DNA from: Desulfonatronospira sp.
GTDB lineage: Bacteria > Desulfobacterota > Desulfovibrionia > Desulfovibrionales > Desulfonatronovibrionaceae
DNA length: 34,837 nt
Direction of reading: 5' to 3'
NCBI GenBank assembly: GCA_007125075.1
Contig: SLDX01000116.1
Coordinates: 1-34,837 of the forward strand
Part shown: positions 24,437-33,185 of the stretch, in pieces
Layout of the letters: each line of letters begins with the position of its first letter
Numbering within the stretch: position 1 is the first letter of the stretch
Made by a program: the position numbers and the translations under genes
Notes under the pieces: generated by a model
Seen by the model: only the letters and a program-made list of their open reading frames with translations
What the model was told of the DNA's origin: nothing
Database searches by the model: none

Positions 24437-27139
24437 TTAAAAATTATTGAATGCATTCAATTCAAACCAGCGGCACAGAGGACCAAGGTCACATGTCCTG
24501 CAGGTCTGAGGGCTTACAGGATCAACCCTGGCGAATCCCTGTATGTATTCCCCGGCCAGATTTTCCAGGGACCTGTTCCAGGCCTCAAGCAGATTTTCCC
24601 AGGAATCATAATCCCGGGACAGCCTGTTTTCGTCAAATCCCTTGACTCCAGGCATTACGTCACTGTGGCGTCCAAGTCCGGCGAAACTGCACTGACCTTT
24701 CCGGACCAGGCCAAAATATACTCCGGCTACGGATTCGGGACAAAAAAGAGAATAAATGGGCAACTGGGGTTCTCCCGGGCGGTCTTTGAACCATTCGGAA
24801 ACGGAAGGCTGACCGGTTTTATAGTCAATGATCACCAGTTCTCCGTTCTCCAGCCTGTCCAGTCTGTCCGCAACCACATTCAGGCTTAGTCCGTTAATTT
24901 CGGCCTTGATGGGCTTTTCCAGTGCGTACACCTGAAAAGGTGCGCGGCCGGCTTCAAGTTCAAGCCATTCATGCAGAAGATTTTGCACTCTTTCCATTTC
25001 CAGGGCACTGAACTCAGGGGTCATGCTCAATTTTTTTTGAGCCTGCATGCTCTTCACCGCTTGACCGGCGGCATCTTGTATCCTGCTGCTCAGTTCATCA
25101 GTGGAAAGAGCCAGCAGAAAAGCCTGGTCCGGACAGCTTCTCCAGAAATGTTCCAGGGCGAAGTGGATGATAGTTCCTCTTTCCAGCGTTCCCAGTCCAG
25201 GCACTGGCTCCTCCAGGCTCCGGGCTCCGAGGCGATGGCGGGCAAAGGCCTGAAATGGACAGAGTGCCTGAGATTTCAGAAGGCCTGAGCCGCCAATTAC
25301 CCAGCCGGCTTCAGGCAGGATTGGTCCCTGCTCATCGTGAAAGGATGTCAGATTTTCCTGCAAAGGTCTGTTCAGCCAGGGATCAGGGTAAGGGGGCAGG
25401 TTCAGATCGTCTTCATTTATGATTGGGATGTCCAGAATCAGGGGGCTGGGAAGCAGTTCCCGGTCTTCTTCTCTCTGGGGATGGCTGAGAATTACTTCCT
25501 CAGCGCTTTGCAGCAATGTGTCAAGGATTTTTCGCGCGTGTGCCAGCTCCTGTTCTGGTCCTGAGCGAGGCATGTTCAGCCCGCGCTGCAGAGCTGCAGG
25601 CAGAAAAGGGCTGGGATCAGGATAAGGCGGCCAGATCTGATCGGTAAGACCCATGATCCAGAGGCGGTCAAATTTCTCGCCCTCAGCTTCGAGCATGCCC
25701 ATTACCCGTACCGGAACCTCGGAGCTTTCGGGCTGAAATACTGTGCTTTGTAAAATGTTTTTTAATCTGGCCCGGGCCTGATCAAGAGTAAGCTCGGGTT
25801 GAAGGCTGTCCAGGGTGCCCAGGCGCCTCAGGCATTCGTGCCAGGCTTTTATGGTCTGATATTCATGGCTTAGCAGGCTGCGCTCCCCTGGCCAGCCAAA
25901 GTCTTCGAGCAGAAGGTCAAAGGTTCTTGACCATGCACTGGGAGCCTGAGTTGAGGGCAGTCCGGAAAACTTGTCTCTGAAAGACTGCATGGAGGTTAAA
26001 AGCAAAGGGCAGTATCCGGGGCTGTCACTTTTGTTTTTCCCGGCAGTATAAAAAAGTCTGGTCCAGGCTGCCGCGTGCTCGCGTCTTTCGCGAAGAACAG
26101 CGTCAAATCTTCCCCTGGCGCCTGCTTCAGGCTTTGCCCCGTGCACAAAGGAAGAATTGAGCACGGCGCTTAGAGTTCGCGTATCCACGGGGTCATCGGC
26201 CAGTTCCAGGATATTCATTGCAGTAATGATCAACGGATATAAATCAAGCGGCTTTCCAAGGGTCAAGTCAAAAATCCTGTTCTGCACCGGAAGGGGGCTG
26301 GTCAGTGTATCCGGATGCAGTACCGCATCAAAAGTGTGTTCGATTTCCCCCCTGATCATTGAAAGATCGGGTACAACCACGCCTATGCTCTCCGCGGTCC
26401 GGTTTGTAAGATGTTTTCTGATCCACAGGGCAGCGCTTTTAATCTCCCGGCCGCGATCGAACATGGACACAGCTTTGGCAAGCCCGTTTTTTTCTTTCAG
26501 TTTCAAAGCATGTACTGCACATCCGTGCATGCTTAAAACATTGAGTATATGCTCCTGAACAGGACTTAATTGAGCAAATCCGGCCAGAATAAAAAGATCC
26601 GGACAGCTGATGATCCCTTTTTCCAGCAGATCGGCCACATATTCCGGCTGTCCGGCCTCTTCCAGCCAGTTGTTCGTGCTGATGCGTTCATCAAGGCTGC
26701 GGTTCCACTCCGTAAACGCTTCAATCTCAGGCGTGCTCCATAGAACCGGGTCATCATGGTGCATAAGCATCCATTGTCTGTACAGGATCCGGGCCTGCCT
26801 GGCCTGCCTTGCTGTTTCTTCCAGATGCAGAATGCCCCGGGCATGACCGGAAGTACGAATGATTTCCTCCCACAGGACAAGTTCCTGATCCATGGATATG
26901 CATAAAGGATGTATAATTTCAGGCTGTAGACAGGAGGCTTTTTCCAGGCAGGAGCTTATCCAGCCGGACCAAGGAAATATCTGTGGAGTCTCCCATACGG
27001 ACAGGTCCTTGGACTGCTGAAACTCGTTGAAGCGGTAATGCAGAGTACGGGACAGTCTGCGGTTTACCGTAACCAGTAACGCTTTTTGATCAAGAGCGGA
27101 AAAAACTTCGGGTTCGGGCAGATATTCAAGATCGGGCAT
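24437..27139 (-). CDS. PD-(D/E)XK nuclease, AddB-like partner
   Basis: The 900-residue protein resembles the nuclease partner (AddB-like, TIGR03623-type probable DNA repair protein) of a UvrD-type helicase. The N-terminal half has helicase-fold remnants but no Walker A. The C-terminal nuclease has GTIIHFALEHF, NVVADRLDRLENGELVIIDYKTGQPS and a cluster TCRTCDLGPLC. Together with a Cys in LLKSQALCPFQAF, these can hold a 4Fe-4S cluster, as in AddB. The gene has no convincing ribosome site at its ATG. It is cotranscribed with the AddA-like gene. Canonical AddB is around 1150 residues, so this shorter form is the alternative type. Confidence 0.85.
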   Translation of the reverse strand: MPDLEYLPEPEVFSALDQKALLVTVNRRLSRTLHYRFNEFQQSKDLSVWETPQIFPWSGWISSCLEKASCLQPEIIHPLCISMDQELVLWEEIIRTSGHARGILHLEETARQARQARILYRQWMLMHHDDPVLWSTPEIEAFTEWNRSLDERISTNNWLEEAGQPEYVADLLEKGIISCPDLFILAGFAQLSPVQEHILNVLSMHGCAVHALKLKEKNGLAKAVSMFDRGREIKSAALWIRKHLTNRTAESIGVVVPDLSMIRGEIEHTFDAVLHPDTLTSPLPVQNRIFDLTLGKPLDLYPLIITAMNILELADDPVDTRTLSAVLNSSFVHGAKPEAGARGRFDAVLRERREHAAAWTRLFYTAGKNKSDSPGYCPLLLTSMQSFRDKFSGLPSTQAPSAWSRTFDLLLEDFGWPGERSLLSHEYQTIKAWHECLRRLGTLDSLQPELTLDQARARLKNILQSTVFQPESSEVPVRVMGMLEAEGEKFDRLWIMGLTDQIWPPYPDPSPFLPAALQRGLNMPRSGPEQELAHARKILDTLLQSAEEVILSHPQREEDRELLPSPLILDIPIINEDDLNLPPYPDPWLNRPLQENLTSFHDEQGPILPEAGWVIGGSGLLKSQALCPFQAFARHRLGARSLEEPVPGLGTLERGTIIHFALEHFWRSCPDQAFLLALSTDELSSRIQDAAGQAVKSMQAQKKLSMTPEFSALEMERVQNLLHEWLELEAGRAPFQVYALEKPIKAEINGLSLNVVADRLDRLENGELVIIDYKTGQPSVSEWFKDRPGEPQLPIYSLFCPESVAGVYFGLVRKGQCSFAGLGRHSDVMPGVKGFDENRLSRDYDSWENLLEAWNRSLENLAGEYIQGFARVDPVSPQTCRTCDLGPLCRWFELNAFNNF

Positions 27140-27304
27140 GGGTCGAAGTGTATACCCAGATCTTTGCTATTTCAAGTAAACAAGATTTACCCGGCAAAAA
27201 GCCACAGTTCAGTGGGCGTGCTTACAGGAAATGATACGAATGAGGTTTCAGTCTGAATTTTTGCAGGAAATAAATTGTAGCGCATAACTCTTTGATTTTT
27301 CTGT

Positions 27305-27346
27305 CCTCTGTCTGAGCCTGCCACGCTTTTAGCGTGGTCCTCTGTC
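27305..27346 (-). repeat. 42-bp dispersed hairpin repeat, copy 2
   Basis: This is the reverse complement of 3046-3087 with no mismatch over 42 bp, including the hairpin CCACGCTTTTAGCGTGG at 27321-27337. It lies 20 bp after the DksA-BON stop in a 226-bp gene-free gap. The hairpin has no following T-run, so it is unlikely to be a normal terminator. Confidence 0.9.
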
Positions 27347-27365
27347 TTCTGTATGCGTGTTTGAG

Positions 27366-28100
27366 CTATTTCTCCTCATCATCACGCCACAGCAGATCTT
27401 CATCAATGGCTTCGTACTTATCGTAATCAATCCTGTCCAGTTCCCTGTCCAGTCCGGCAAGAGTGTCGATATTCAGATTGTCCTCGACTTTTTTCAGGGA
27501 AATAATATCCTGCAGAATGCCCATCAGGAGATTGTACTGCAGTTCGTTGGGCAATGACCCGTCGAGATAGATGATTCCGTCGGTGCAGGAAACAACCAGA
27601 TCGTCGGTTTCAATGTCCGGATCGGCATTGATCCGTTCGTGGATCAACTCCACCAGTTCACCATCGCTCAGTTTTAAAATATCATGCCTGGTTAAAGGTT
27701 CAAATGATGTAAACATCGGCTGATCGCTTCCCTGAAATTCTTCTTCAGGAATCTTTTCCCTTTCTTCCCTGTCTACGCACTTGCGGCATAAAGTCGTCCA
27801 GGGCAGGGCATGGAGTCTTTTTTCAGATATCTGTCTGCCGCAGGAATCGCATTGACCGTAATCTCCGGCGCGCATTTTTTCCAGGGCATGGTCAATAAGT
27901 CTTATTTCCTTGTGGGCATGATTCTCCTGTCTGTTCAGGTCCTGGTAAATATTTTCAAGCTGGGCTTTTTCTTCAAATTCAGATTCTGAAAAATTGATAT
28001 TCCGCAGTTCTTCTCTTATTCTCCGGCTTAACTCCATGGCTTCTTTGCGCCGGATAAAAAGTTTATTGTAAAGTTGAGCTCTGGAATGCTGTGAAAGCAT
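27366..28100 (-). CDS. DksA/TraR-type zinc finger fused to BON domain
   Basis: A 244-residue protein with an N-terminal coiled-coil (about 1-75), a zinc finger with four cysteines (CDSC at 84-87 and CRKC at 105-108) typical of DksA/TraR proteins, and a C-terminal BON-like domain (about 140-215, with DDLVVSCTDGIIYLDGSLPN and VEDNLNID). DksA-type proteins bind the RNA polymerase secondary channel and modulate promoters with ppGpp. BON domains usually bind membranes or ligands. The combination may link a signal to transcription. A strong TCTGAAGGAGGTAAAAA ribosome site precedes the ATG. Confidence 0.85.
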   Translation of the reverse strand: MLSQHSRAQLYNKLFIRRKEAMELSRRIREELRNINFSESEFEEKAQLENIYQDLNRQENHAHKEIRLIDHALEKMRAGDYGQCDSCGRQISEKRLHALPWTTLCRKCVDREEREKIPEEEFQGSDQPMFTSFEPLTRHDILKLSDGELVELIHERINADPDIETDDLVVSCTDGIIYLDGSLPNELQYNLLMGILQDIISLKKVEDNLNIDTLAGLDRELDRIDYDKYEAIDEDLLWRDDEEK

Positions 28101-28252
28101 TTTTTACCTCCTTCAGATCGAATCGGTCACTATTCTCCCGATGGCCGGCACCGGGTTGCGGCATTCTCCTGCAGTCAAGGCTGATCATAAGTATATATAG
28201 GGACAATCCGGTTCGGGTATCCGGTTTTGTTAATAATCCTGCTGCAATCTAA

Positions 28253-28280
28253 ACTTTATGATGCCAGAATATGTTGTCAA
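28253..28280 (-). promoter_or_regulatory. Candidate sigma-70 promoter for the zinc finger-BON gene
   Basis: A perfect TTGACA (28280-28275) and TAAAGT (28258-28253, 4/6 match) are 16 bp apart on the minus strand, about 150 bp before the gene start. The rest of the 427-bp gap 28101-28527 holds no gene I can support. It contains a short GC-rich stem around 28207-28223 and the ubiE terminator hairpin at its low-coordinate side. Confidence 0.35.
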
Positions 28281-28491
28281 ATCGGGCAACTGATTCATCT
28301 GTAAAATATTGCTCATCGGGTTTCTGGAACAGCCTGTCTTTGACTCACGCGGATCATCATTGTATTTTTTCTTGTCCCTGACCTTGGTCCCTGCAACTGC
28401 AAGAAGGATCGGGATGTAAGTGTTTCAGACAGAGAGAATAACTTTCTAACTCTTTGCTTTTACTGATTCCTGACGCCTGGCTCCTAGCCCC

Positions 28492-28523
28492 TTTGGCTGC
28501 AAAAAAGAATTTTTGCAGCCAAA
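28492..28523 (-). terminator. Terminator-like hairpin after ubiE
   Basis: TTTGGCTGCAAAAA and TTTTTGCAGCCAAA form a perfect 14-bp stem with the 4-nt loop AGAA (plus strand). It begins 4 bp after the ubiE stop. The U-rich part is within the stem and no T-run follows on the minus strand, so termination is plausible but not textbook. Confidence 0.6.
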
Positions 28524-28527
28524 TCTT

Positions 28528-29271
28528 TTAAGGCTTCTCCGCGTAAAAAAGAACCGCAAGCCCGTTGTTCAGCAGCACAAAGCCTGGATTCTTCATGCCC
28601 GCCGCGCTGAGCAGATCCAGCACTTTTTCCGGAGGAGGAAAGACCCGGATCGATTCGGCCAGATAATTAAACGGCTCTGATGTGCCGGTAATCATTTTTC
28701 CTGCTCTGGGGAGCACCTTGAAGGAATAATATCCGTATAGCCTTTTAAGCCATACGTTTTTGGGAATGGAAAATTCCATGGCCATAAATTTTCCTCCACT
28801 TTTCAGCACCCTGAAAATTTCTTCGAGACCATGTTCAAGAAAGACGAAATTGCGGATTCCGTAACCGACAACGACCGCGTCGAAGCTGTCATCGGAAAAA
28901 CCCATCTCTTCAGCATCGCCCTGAATCCATTCTATTGATTTGTGCAGACCGTGCCTGCAAGCCTTTTTCTGTCCGGCAAGCATCATTTGACGGCTTATGT
29001 CACAGGCTACAGTAATTCCCCCGGCGCCCACGCTCCTGGCTGCGGAAAGCGCGAAATCACCAGTGCCTGAACACAAATCCAGAGCTTTGTCTCCATGTTT
29101 CAGATTCAATATCTGCAAAGCGCGCCTGCGCCAGAAAAAGTGCAGCCCGAAACTCAAAAGGGTGTCCGCAAGATCATACCGGTCAGCAATGGCCTCAAAG
29201 TGGCTCAGAATCAAACCGCGTTTTTCCTCAGGGAGTACGTTTTGGTAACCGTAAGTAACTTTTTTGCGCAC
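28528..29271 (-). CDS. ubiE: UbiE/MenG-type methyltransferase
   Basis: A 247-residue SAM-dependent methyltransferase of the UbiE/COQ5/MenG family. It would methylate demethylmenaquinone (and, in aerobes, the ubiquinone precursor). In an anaerobe only the menaquinone role (menG) is expected. Motifs: FEAIADRYDLADTLLSFG, DLCSGTGDFALSAA (SAM site near 65-73), QGDAEEMGFSDDSFDAVVVGYGIRNF, and GGKFMAMEFS. GTG is chosen as start because GCAGGAGACGCCAG precedes it. It is third in the FAD oxidase-SDR-ubiE operon. Heptamer repeats occupy part of the 144-bp gap upstream of it. Confidence 0.93.
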   Translation of the reverse strand: MRKKVTYGYQNVLPEEKRGLILSHFEAIADRYDLADTLLSFGLHFFWRRRALQILNLKHGDKALDLCSGTGDFALSAARSVGAGGITVACDISRQMMLAGQKKACRHGLHKSIEWIQGDAEEMGFSDDSFDAVVVGYGIRNFVFLEHGLEEIFRVLKSGGKFMAMEFSIPKNVWLKRLYGYYSFKVLPRAGKMITGTSEPFNYLAESIRVFPPPEKVLDLLSAAGMKNPGFVLLNNGLAVLFYAEKP

Positions 29272-29370
29272 CTGGCGTCTCCTGCTTGCCCCGTCCGCTG
29301 CCCGCGCTGTGTTACAGCCTGAGGGAGTCCTCTGAATCGGAATCCCTGCCCGTTGACAACTGTCTCCCGA

Positions 29371-29412
29371 CTCCTGACTCCTGACCTCTGACTTCTGACC
29401 TCTGTCTTCTGT
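29371..29412. repeat. 7-bp tandem repeat between SDR gene and ubiE
   Basis: Six 7-bp units with the pattern CTCCTGA, CTCCTGA, CCTCTGA, CTTCTGA, CCTCTGT and CTTCTGT lie directly after the SDR stop codon. On the minus strand these read TCAGGAG/TCAGAGG/ACAGAAG, closely related to the CAGAGGA and CAGAAGG arrays around 3000. Confidence 0.88.
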
Positions 29413-29415
29413 CCC

Positions 29416-30594
29416 TCATCTTCGTCCCCAGTCCACCTCCTCTGCGTAGCGCATGCAGGTTGAGAAGACATCGTAAGTAAAATCCGGACACCGGATATTT
29501 TTTCCCGCCAGAAACCTTGAGGTCTTTGCATGCTCAAAAACCCGTGTGTCCCGCATATAGGAGCTGTAGACCCTGATATAATTTTCAAAGAGCAGTTCGA
29601 GGGCGTTTTTGGGTTTTTTATCAAATGTGTCTTTTCCGGCGATGCGAACTCCTGATAAGTGGAAGTATTGAGTGATATACTTCAGCAGTTGATGGATTTC
29701 CGTGTTTTCAGGATTTACGATGTGAAAAACACCCTCTGCTTTTTTTTCTTCGCCAATGGCCATGAATGCTTTGACAAAGTGGTCCACCGGTATGAGGTTC
29801 ACCCAGCTGGAACCAGTGCCGTTAATGCGTACAGGCAGATGCAGCGTGCCGTCCTCAAGAAGGCTGACACCCATTGCTTCAGCCTTGTTTCCTCTGTTTT
29901 CCAGTATGTCTTTGAGGTACAGTTTCTGAAAAAAGCGCAGGGTCTTGATCGGGTAATACAGAGCGTTGAAGAGCAGCGTCCTGCCGGTGGTCGAATCGCC
30001 GTAAACGATCGAAGGCCTGTAAATCAGAAGGACAACATTGCTCCGGGCGCATTTCTCAGCGGCGATATGTTCGCCCAGGAGTTTGGTTTCTTCATAGACA
30101 TTATTAAATCCAGCCGGGTGGACAAAATCTTCGCGGCACAAGCCCTTGTTCGAACCCGCCACATAGGCCGTACTGATCAGATGAAATTTCCGGGTGCTGC
30201 TTCTTTCAAGGATTTTGAACAGGTTTATCAAGCCCTGGACATTGGTTTGCTCCACCTGTTTTCGTCTGCGGGCGGAAAAAGAAGTGTCAGAAGCACAATG
30301 AACTGTTTCTTCAACCTGTCCGGCGAGAAGCTGCAGGCTTCCGGGTTCAAGATTAAGGCCGGGATGGACCAGATCTCCTTCAAGAACTGTCAGTTCCGTG
30401 CATTCGGACTTTTTCAGTCCAAACCAGTTCATCAGCTGCAGTACTCTGTTCTTAGCCGTTTGTCCGTTTTTGCTTCGGGCCAGTACAATGACCCTGTGTC
30501 CGGCGGACAAAAGATTTGCCGTTATGTGGCTTCCCAGAAATCCTGTGGCGCCTGTAACCAGGAAAGTCTTAGGACGATTTTGATTTTGAAGCAA
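29416..30594 (-). CDS. Extended SDR / fatty acyl reductase-like protein
   Basis: A 392-residue NAD(P)-dependent short-chain dehydrogenase of the extended, NAD_binding_4 (male-sterility-type) class. The Rossmann motif TGATGFLGS is at 14-22, the catalytic YxxxK at Tyr167-Lys171 (VYEETK), and VHCASDTSF and RPSIVYGDSTTGR also fit thioester or acyl reductases. Its likely role is reduction of an acyl thioester or sugar-like substrate; which one is unclear. A TTG at 30594 is the apparent start, with no ribosome site, so the start is uncertain. It sits 31 bp after the FAD oxidase gene and before ubiE. Confidence 0.85.
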   Translation of the reverse strand: MLQNQNRPKTFLVTGATGFLGSHITANLLSAGHRVIVLARSKNGQTAKNRVLQLMNWFGLKKSECTELTVLEGDLVHPGLNLEPGSLQLLAGQVEETVHCASDTSFSARRRKQVEQTNVQGLINLFKILERSSTRKFHLISTAYVAGSNKGLCREDFVHPAGFNNVYEETKLLGEHIAAEKCARSNVVLLIYRPSIVYGDSTTGRTLLFNALYYPIKTLRFFQKLYLKDILENRGNKAEAMGVSLLEDGTLHLPVRINGTGSSWVNLIPVDHFVKAFMAIGEEKKAEGVFHIVNPENTEIHQLLKYITQYFHLSGVRIAGKDTFDKKPKNALELLFENYIRVYSSYMRDTRVFEHAKTSRFLAGKNIRCPDFTYDVFSTCMRYAEEVDWGRR

Positions 30595-30625
30595 AGTATG
30601 TCCGAGTGAATGATTATTGTTTTCT

Positions 30626-32470
30626 TCAGATATACAAAAAAGCCTCTTTACGGGCGCATCCCTGGGAGAAGATGTATTTCAAGAGCTTTACTCCTTTTGT
30701 GGACGCGCTGATCTTGTCCAGATAAGGGTCGAATTCAGTCAAAGCCCTGCGAATCTTTTCTTTTTCTTCAGGATCCTGGTGGTCGATGTAGTAGTCGTAT
30801 TCAAGTATGGCACGCTTGCCCAAATCGATTGGAGTCAAAAACCCAAAGTCGTTTTCAATGCCCTGGGCGTCGGCAATCCTTTTCAGTTCCGCACAGATTT
30901 CCTTTATCACATCCATCCGGTTTAAAGGCACATAGATCAAAAAGGCGAACATATGCTTTTTCCTGGACATGCGGGCGCTGATAATTCTGAACATGTTCAG
31001 CCAGACCATGTCGGTCATTTCCGGTCTGGAATAAAGTTCAGTATAAAAATCCCTTAGATCTTCATCCACAGCTCTGGCCGCGGTTTCAGGGGAGGGATTT
31101 AGAACCGCGTCCAGCAGCGGTCGCATTTCAGGGCGCAAAATTGTCTCAAAGGGGGGGTTATCACCGTCCATACCGGAGATCAGCTCAATCCATTCAGTGT
31201 CAGCCATTCCGGGAAGGCCGAGCATGAACATCCGAAAAAGCTCCTGGTCAATTAACGGTTCGCGCAAAGATGATACAGCTTCCCTGTCAAACCGATCGCC
31301 GATCATAAACAGAGCGTATTTTATTCCCAGAGTATCGCCTAGACATGATCTGACCTTGTCCGCCAGATCAGCTGAAGGAGACATGAAAGTCGACAGATAA
31401 TGACCGCCAAGAATGCCCAAAGCCAAACCGATCCGTCTTTTATTCATTTCCGCGGCAAAATCGACAGCTTCTTCAAATCCGGAAAAGGGAACAATAAGTC
31501 CTTCTTCATCATTGGTTGTCGGATGCAGACGAACATGGGCCAGCGTGCAGATCCCGGGAGCGGTGCTCAATCGATTCTGGTAACAGAAGGAGTTGGGCGC
31601 GTCAGGTTCGTTAAGCCTGAAGATTTCTCCCTCATGGTCCACAAACTCCATATCTACAAAAGAGTCGGAGTTTACTCCATAGGTTGCGGCCCAGGTTGAG
31701 AAAAGCCCGGTACAGACTATGTTGCCGCAGACGGTGGCCGCGGGTTCCGCAGTATTGGCCCTCAGCCCGTATTTGACCGCCTCCCGCTGCAGCTCAAAAG
31801 ATGTTACCCCAGGCTCTACAAGAGCTGTCCAGTTTTCAGTGTCGATCTCAATCTTCTTCATCCTGTTCATATCTATTACAAGACCGTCGCTGAACACGAA
31901 GCCGAATACACTCCCCCCGTTGCCTCTCACAACATAGGGAATTTTCCTGGATCCGGCGAAACGTACCAGTTCTGAAACCTCATCCCGGCTTCCCGGCAGA
32001 GCCACATAGCCCGGCATGCGCAATTCAGCCAAAGGAAATGGGTCATTGGCATAAGCAACCAGAATGGCAGGATCATTCTCGGCCCACCTTGAACCGACTA
32101 TCATGCGAAGATTCTCAAGAATTTCATCGGATTCCACGTTTACAGGCTTTTTACCGCTGGAGATAAAATCCTGAACATGCTCTTTCAGGGCCTTCATAAC
32201 CTGCACAGGCCGCATGCCTGTCACAAAGTGACATTGAGTATCGCAGACAGCACACAGATCGCAGGAATTAACAATTTCCACCAATCCTTGAGTAATGGGG
32301 ATCAGGTCTTTGGCCAGTGCATCATAAATGTCCATTCGTCCCTGAGGAAAGTGACTTACAAAATGATTTTCCTTACCAGAACTGCAAATTCCTGTGTCCA
32401 GATAGTCGATCTTGCACATGGCGTAATGGCGGCATTGAGCGGCTGTTTTTCTTATCTTTTCAGAAAACAT
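30626..32470 (-). CDS. FAD-binding oxidase with N-terminal Fe-S motif
   Basis: The 614-residue protein has a GlcD-like FAD-binding (PCMH) domain: PGYVALPGSRDEVSELVRFA, VVRGNGGSVFGFVFSDGLVIDM, ALVEPGVTSFELQREAVKYG and GNIVCTGLFSTWAATYG. Before it come cysteines Cys13, Cys19 and Cys29 (AQCRHYAMCKIDYLDTGICS) and a CxxCxxCxxxC motif at 70-80 (CDLCAVCDTQC), which can carry an iron-sulfur cluster. It likely oxidises a hydroxy acid or related substrate and passes electrons to a partner. The substrate is unknown. AGGAGAAATA precedes the ATG. Confidence 0.85.
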   Translation of the reverse strand: MFSEKIRKTAAQCRHYAMCKIDYLDTGICSSGKENHFVSHFPQGRMDIYDALAKDLIPITQGLVEIVNSCDLCAVCDTQCHFVTGMRPVQVMKALKEHVQDFISSGKKPVNVESDEILENLRMIVGSRWAENDPAILVAYANDPFPLAELRMPGYVALPGSRDEVSELVRFAGSRKIPYVVRGNGGSVFGFVFSDGLVIDMNRMKKIEIDTENWTALVEPGVTSFELQREAVKYGLRANTAEPAATVCGNIVCTGLFSTWAATYGVNSDSFVDMEFVDHEGEIFRLNEPDAPNSFCYQNRLSTAPGICTLAHVRLHPTTNDEEGLIVPFSGFEEAVDFAAEMNKRRIGLALGILGGHYLSTFMSPSADLADKVRSCLGDTLGIKYALFMIGDRFDREAVSSLREPLIDQELFRMFMLGLPGMADTEWIELISGMDGDNPPFETILRPEMRPLLDAVLNPSPETAARAVDEDLRDFYTELYSRPEMTDMVWLNMFRIISARMSRKKHMFAFLIYVPLNRMDVIKEICAELKRIADAQGIENDFGFLTPIDLGKRAILEYDYYIDHQDPEEKEKIRRALTEFDPYLDKISASTKGVKLLKYIFSQGCARKEAFLYI

Positions 32471-32673
32471 TATTTCTCCTGCAGTAAATTTTTTTCTGAT
32501 TCCATAACTTCTTTATTTTTTTTAAACTGAATAATTTGAAGAAGTATAATTAACATGTAAAATCCAAAAACGCTGAAGGCAAATAATGGGTAGTGGTTAA
32601 ATGTTCAAATCAAACAGGCATGTTTTTTTATTTTTAGTTTTACCAATGCAGGTTGATCAGTTTTATTTTTGTG

Positions 32674-32690
32674 TGGCACAATAATTGCTT
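32674..32690 (+). promoter_or_regulatory. Sigma-54 promoter
   Basis: TGGCACAATAATTGCTT has the invariant GG (32675-32676) and GC (32687-32688) separated by exactly 10 bp, matching TGGCAC-N5-TTGCT. It lies 73 bp before the DUF4168-like gene start. Transcription would start near 32700. The rest of the 292-bp divergent gap 32471-32762 is AT-rich with no gene. Confidence 0.82.
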
Positions 32691-32762
32691 GTTAATATTA
32701 AGATTTTTTCAGTTATTTATATCGCCACACAACCAAAATACTCGCAAATCAAGGAGGTACTA

Positions 32763-33164
32763 ATGATTAAGCGATGTGGTAAAGTTTTTTTTGTTTTGTC
32801 TATAGTGTTCATTTTTGCAGCTGGTTTGAGCACAGCCTCTTTTGCGCAGCAGGAATACCAGCCGGAATACCAGCCGGAAATGATGCATCCGCCGGAGGTC
32901 GATGTAACTGAAGAGGAGCTGGATCAGGTAGCAGAGGCTTATCAAGAGGTTACTCAGATCAGGGAAAAATATCAGATGGAACTAAGGGATGTGACTGATC
33001 CTGGAGAGGCTATGGAACTTCAGCAGCAGGCCGAAAGAGAGATGATCGAGGCGGTTGAAGACAAAGGACTTGATGTCCAGACCTACAACCAGGTAATGGA
33101 AGCAGCTCAGGTAGACGAAGAGCTTAGAGAAAAGCTTTTGGAAAGACTTATTGAAATGAATTAA
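32763..33164 (+). CDS. Exported DUF4168-like protein
   Basis: The ATG at 32763 is chosen because AAGGAGGTACTA precedes it; a longer upstream frame starts in the sigma-54 promoter. The 133-residue product has a signal peptide (MIKRCGKVFFVLSIVFIFAA) cut near SFA-QQ, then a short repeat (EYQPEYQPE) and a helical domain with VTEEELDQVAEAYQEVTQIR, which looks like DUF4168. Periplasmic location and envelope-stress role are inferred. It precedes the lipoprotein-like gene by 21 bp. Confidence 0.82.
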   Translation: MIKRCGKVFFVLSIVFIFAAGLSTASFAQQEYQPEYQPEMMHPPEVDVTEEELDQVAEAYQEVTQIREKYQMELRDVTDPGEAMELQQQAEREMIEAVEDKGLDVQTYNQVMEAAQVDEELREKLLERLIEMN

Positions 33165-33185
33165 ACGAATAAGGAGGTCCTTGGT

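Noticed and set aside
29659-30609. 316-codon plus-strand frame opposite the SDR gene
   Set aside because: It is antisense to a gene with clear Rossmann and YxxxK motifs and shows no family resemblance of its own.
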